Of a stretch of DNA of 64,000 nt, positions 61,423 to 64,000 are shown one piece after another. The DNA lies in assembly GCA_049324115.1 (NCBI GenBank), contig JBMOMN010000009.1, positions 248,001-312,000 of the forward strand, given 5' to 3'. How positions within the stretch are numbered: position 1 is the stretch's first letter; each line of letters starts with the position of its first letter. The DNA comes from UBA5796 sp040752455. Lineage in GTDB: Bacteria; Chloroflexota; Anaerolineae; Anaerolineales; Villigracilaceae. Position numbers and translations under genes: made by a program. The notes under the pieces were generated by a model. It was not told the origin of the DNA. It worked only from the letters and a program-made list of their open reading frames with translations, and ran no database searches.

Positions 61423-61959
61423 CTACAGGTATTTCTCCAGCAAGGGCCTCGCCAGGAACAATGCCGCCAGCGACTTGGCGTCCGGCAGGCCGCCGCGCTC
61501 GGCCATCTTGAACGCTTCGACCAGCGGGACCTTCTCGACTTGCAGGAACTCGTCTGCGTCGGCTTCGAGCGGGTCCCAGCGCAGGCCGGTCGCCAGGTAA
61601 ACGACCATGAACTCGGACGAATATCCCGGCGCGAGGAAGAACTGGCCGATGCGTTCCAGTTTGTCGGCGGCCATGCCGGTCTCCTCCCGGATCTCGCGGC
61701 GGGCGCACTCGTTCGGGGCCTCGCCCTCGTCCAGGGTCCCGGCGGGCAGCTCCAGCAGGTCCAGGCCGGCGGCGTGCCGGTATTGCTTCACGAAGAGCAG
61801 GTTGCCGTCCGCATCCAGCGGGACGAGCACCACCGATCCGCTGTGGTCAATGATGTCGTATTTGACGGTGCGCCCGTCCGGGGTTTTCAAGTGGTCGCGG
61901 CGGATGGAAACCGCGCGTCCCTGGTAGATGGTTTCGCTTTTGAGCACTTCAAATCGCAT
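61423..61959 (-). CDS. NUDIX hydrolase, ADP-ribose pyrophosphatase type
   Basis: 178 residues. The NUDIX box is GTLDEGEAPNECARREIREE followed by TG (G-x5-E-x7-REU-x-EE-x-G); PAGTLDEGE and IGQFFLAPGYSSEFMVVYLA fit ADP-ribose pyrophosphatases (NudF-like), which split ADP-ribose into AMP and ribose-5-P. Complete length. It could clear ADP-ribose produced by NAD+ breakdown. Head-to-tail with nifJ but separated from it by the terminator. Confidence 0.9.
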   Translation of the reverse strand: MRFEVLKSETIYQGRAVSIRRDHLKTPDGRTVKYDIIDHSGSVVLVPLDADGNLLFVKQYRHAAGLDLLELPAGTLDEGEAPNECARREIREETGMAADKLERIGQFFLAPGYSSEFMVVYLATGLRWDPLEADADEFLQVEKVPLVEAFKMAERGGLPDAKSLAALFLARPLLEKYL

Positions 61960-61972
61960 GGCCTAATCCTTT

Positions 61973-62113
61973 AGAGAGTGTTTTATAAAACAGAATTCAC
62001 CACAGATAAACACGGATGAACGCTGATTTTTGATAAAAACCCGACGGAATCGCTTTTAAATCCAATTTATCTGCGTTCATCTGTGGTTAAAAACGAATTT
62101 CAAAACACTCTCT
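61973..62113. repeat. MITE-like palindromic element with 12-bp terminal inverted repeats
   Basis: Ends AGAGAGTGTTTT / AAAACACTCTCT are exact inverted copies; inside, CACAGATAAACACGGATGAA and GCGTTCATCTGTGG pair imperfectly. Followed by a separate ATACCCAGG/CCTGGGTAT stem (62121-62154) that probably ends the LysM gene transcript. Confidence 0.85.
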
Positions 62114-62178
62114 TAAACGAATACCCAGGTGAAGGCTTTCCTCCTCCTGGGTATGATTGGGATCGTTCAGAACGCCCT

Positions 62179-62889
62179 TTACGGGATTTGCAGTTGCTGC
62201 CCGACCGTGAGGGTGTACGGCTCGACCAGATCGTTCAGGTTGATGATCTGCTGCGGGCGCACATCGCCGTAGAAACAGGCGATGCTGTAGATCGTCTCGT
62301 CCGACGACTTGACCGTGTAAACCGTCCCGGACGGGTGGGGGTTGAGGGCGCGGTCGCCGGGGAACGGGTTGCCGGTCTGCGGGAGTTTGAGCACCAGCCC
62401 AACCGACAGGGCGCGGGCCTGGGCGTCGGTCAGGCCGTTGAGGGCCAGCAACTCGGTCGGGTTCAGGTTATAGCGGCGGGCCAGGCAGTACGGGAATTCA
62501 CCCTTGCGGAGGGTGTACGTCGCGGGGACATTCCCGCCCGGTTCCGGCGTCAGAGAAGGTCCGGGAGTGGCCGTAGCCTCGTCCACTGGCGGCGTTTCAG
62601 TGGTGGCCTGGGCGTCAGGCGTGACCGGGGTGGCGTCGGCGGTCCCTTCGGCGGGGGTTTCATCAGTTGGCATCACGGTCCCCAACTGGGCCAGGGCGGT
62701 CTGGGTGGCCTGTTCCTCCAGGGCCTTCATCGGGTCCTGCGATTCGGCGGGCAAGGGAGTGGTAAAGTCGCTGCCCAGGGTGGGGGTGGCCTCGGACTGT
62801 GGCGCTGCCGACATACTGTACTGGCAGCCGGCGGTGAGCAGGGCAAGCGATACCACTGCAACGGCGATGAAACGGATTTTTTTTGACAT
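62179..62889 (-). CDS. LysM-domain lipoprotein
   Basis: 236 residues. The signal peptide MSKKIRFIAVAVVSLALLTA ends in lipobox LLTAGC (Cys about 22). A Thr/Pro-rich linker (about 30-125) leads to two LysM-like modules: YTLRKGEFPYCLARRYNLNP with TELLALNGLTDAQARALSVG, and YTVKSSDETIYSIACFYGDV ending GQQLQIP. It should bind peptidoglycan-type glycan on the cell surface. GGAGGAG upstream supports ATG 62889. Transcribed from the operator-rich promoter at 62940-62968. Confidence 0.9.
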   Translation of the reverse strand: MSKKIRFIAVAVVSLALLTAGCQYSMSAAPQSEATPTLGSDFTTPLPAESQDPMKALEEQATQTALAQLGTVMPTDETPAEGTADATPVTPDAQATTETPPVDEATATPGPSLTPEPGGNVPATYTLRKGEFPYCLARRYNLNPTELLALNGLTDAQARALSVGLVLKLPQTGNPFPGDRALNPHPSGTVYTVKSSDETIYSIACFYGDVRPQQIINLNDLVEPYTLTVGQQLQIP

Positions 62890-62910
62890 AAGGGTCTTCT
62901 CCTCCAGACT

Positions 62911-62968
62911 GCACAATCGTGCTGCGCACAACTGTGCTGATACTAGCACAACCTTTCTAGTGCGTCAA
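62911..62968 (-). promoter_or_regulatory. Promoter of the LysM gene with repeated GCACAA operators
   Basis: On the minus strand TTGACG (62963-62968), 17-bp spacer and TAGTAT (62940-62945). TGTGCT-GATACT-AGCACA (62933-62950) is a palindrome over the -10 box, and GCACAA occurs three times (62911, 62926, 62946). Confidence 0.7.
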
Positions 62969-63028
62969 GCAATGCAAAGGTTGGATTTTTTAAGGTTCGA
63001 GACCCGCAGTGTGCCAAAAATGGGGCTT

Positions 63029-63973
63029 TTACGCGCCACCCGCCACACCCTCCTTACACCACGCCAGGGTTTCCCGGATCGCCTCGTCCATCGGCGTGGC
63101 CTTCAACCCCAAGGCTTTTTCCGCTTTGGAAGTATCCACCTCGAACGGACGGGTCCACTGGAACAACATCTCGACCGTTTCGGCGACTTCCCGTTTGAAC
63201 AGGCCGATCAGCCGCATCATCAGCGGCCCGCCGACCATGGTCTTGACCGGATGGCCGAGTCCGGCTTCGATCAGTTTGACGAATTCGGCCTGGGTCAGCG
63301 GCGGGTTGCCCGGCGCAAACCAGACCTGTCCCAGCGCCTCGTCGCGGGTCCCAAGCGTGGCGAGCAGACGGCCGAAATCGGCCACGTAGGTGAAGGTGTG
63401 CGGCTGGTCGGCGCGACCCATCAGGTTGACCGGTTTCCCCTCCACCGCTGGCTGGACGGCGTATCTCGTCAGCGAGAGGTCGTCCGGGCCGAAGAAATCC
63501 GAGGCGCGCCCGATGGCCGCCCGCACCTTGCCCGCCCGGTGAGCCTCAAGCACGTCCTGGGCCATGGCCGCCCGGACGCGTCCCTTCCTGGTGTTGGGCT
63601 GGATGGGGAAATCCTCGCGCAGGCGGCCCTCGAACTGCCCGTACATATAAAGGTTATCGCCGACCACCAGCCTGGCGCCGTTGGCCGCGGCCGCCTCCAG
63701 GATGGCTTTTTGGAGGGGTGGGAATTTTTCGGCCCATTCGTAATAGTGCGGCTGGGCGCACTGGTAGACGGCCGCCGCGTCCCGGGTCAACTCGACATTC
63801 TTCGCCGCATCATAGGCGTCGCTGGCGACCAGCTCCACTTCCGGCGGCAGCCGGTCTGCCTGGCCACTGCGGTTGACCATGCGGACCGTTTTGCCCATTT
63901 TCACCAGCTCGCGGGCGGTCCATTTGCCGAGCGGGCCGGCGCCGAAGACAACGTGAAGGTCATTCTGAGACAT
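63029..63973 (-). CDS. NAD(P)-binding epimerase/reductase (extended/atypical SDR)
   Basis: 314 residues. The dinucleotide-binding loop is HVVFGAGPLGKWTARELVKM (GxGxxG), with MVNRSG as the basic adenosine-phosphate contact suggesting NADPH. AAVYQCAQPHYYEWAEKFPP, the VVGDNLYMYGQFEGRLREDF segment and a C-terminal substrate domain (FTYVADFGRLLATLG, PPLTQAEFVKLIEAGLG) fit NAD-dependent epimerase/dehydratase-like SDRs. Substrate unknown. ATG 63973 lies 27 bp from the window end. Confidence 0.85.
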   Translation of the reverse strand: MSQNDLHVVFGAGPLGKWTARELVKMGKTVRMVNRSGQADRLPPEVELVASDAYDAAKNVELTRDAAAVYQCAQPHYYEWAEKFPPLQKAILEAAAANGARLVVGDNLYMYGQFEGRLREDFPIQPNTRKGRVRAAMAQDVLEAHRAGKVRAAIGRASDFFGPDDLSLTRYAVQPAVEGKPVNLMGRADQPHTFTYVADFGRLLATLGTRDEALGQVWFAPGNPPLTQAEFVKLIEAGLGHPVKTMVGGPLMMRLIGLFKREVAETVEMLFQWTRPFEVDTSKAEKALGLKATPMDEAIRETLAWCKEGVAGGA

Positions 63974-64000
63974 GGATAATTCCTTTTTGAATCCAAACTA

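Overview
The window looks like a chromosomal segment of a high-GC bacterium of the phylum Chloroflexota, probably class Anaerolineae. Grounds: a DUF5679-type zinc ribbon fused to the N-terminus of TopA, a YidC without the large periplasmic domain, a pyruvate:ferredoxin oxidoreductase (anaerobic or facultative metabolism) beside a dihydroorotate-dehydrogenase-like gene, many CHAT/WD40/beta-propeller/SH3 proteins, and several families of short palindromic intergenic repeats. The taxonomic call is an inference from gene content; no rRNA is present.

Layout. 1-9.1 kb (minus strand): an extracellular polysaccharide operon running Wzz-like, sulfotransferase, Wzy-like polymerase/ligase, Wzx flippase, sulfotransferase, GT4 glycosyltransferase, sulfotransferase and a fourth sulfotransferase cut by the window edge. 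It suggests a sulfated capsule or EPS. 9.2-12 kb (plus): a YwaF-like membrane protein, tRNA-Leu(UAA), a dNTP triphosphohydrolase and greA. 12-25.9 kb (minus): a long housekeeping run. Read in transcription order it is a DEAD-box helicase, rpmH, rnpA, yidD, a BamB-like propeller lipoprotein, yidC, khpB/jag, rpsP, khpA, rimM, dprA, manC, topA, a small membrane protein, a methyltransferase and a two-TM protein. It joins the usual rpmH-yidC cluster with the rpsP-rimM cluster.

26-39 kb is an accessory/mixed region. It holds a vapBC pair whose toxin has lost its 3' end against a broken lipoprotein gene, an MFS gene and a four-helix-bundle (S23-type) gene embedded in 8-bp tandem repeats, an rRNA m5C methyltransferase, a truncated-looking DUF3800 gene, a degenerate PP2C fused to a beta-propeller, a GNAT protein, a HepT/MntA toxin-antitoxin pair and ligA.

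39.2-50.4 kb (minus) is the most interesting part, a six-gene cassette. In transcription order it encodes (1) a C39-like papain-fold protein with three SH3 domains, (2) a CHAT protease fused to a SIR2-like domain, (3) an nSTAND-type ATPase with one TM segment, 14 WD40 repeats and an SH3 tail, (4) a gingipain (C25)-like caspase-fold protease, (5) a protein with a hydrophobic C-terminus overlapping the protease gene by 4 nt, and (6) a 108-residue protein that is a stand-alone copy of the C25 protein's C-terminal domain. The combination of sensor (STAND/WD40), two different clan-CD proteases, a SIR2-like module and a possible membrane-active partner resembles a protease-based immune or programmed-death circuit. 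I do not recognise it as a described system; its function is inference.

50.5-64 kb: nadD, a fosmidomycin-resistance-like MFS exporter, a P-loop ATPase plus small protein behind a strong promoter overlapped by a perfect SOS-box-like palindrome, a HEPN/MNT pair, acpS, a membrane protein, rpsU-infA, a DHOD-like gene, nifJ, a NUDIX ADP-ribose pyrophosphatase, a LysM lipoprotein with an operator-rich promoter, and an SDR-type epimerase/reductase. Gaps longer than about 300 bp (32362-32667, 39537-40035) hold only repeats.
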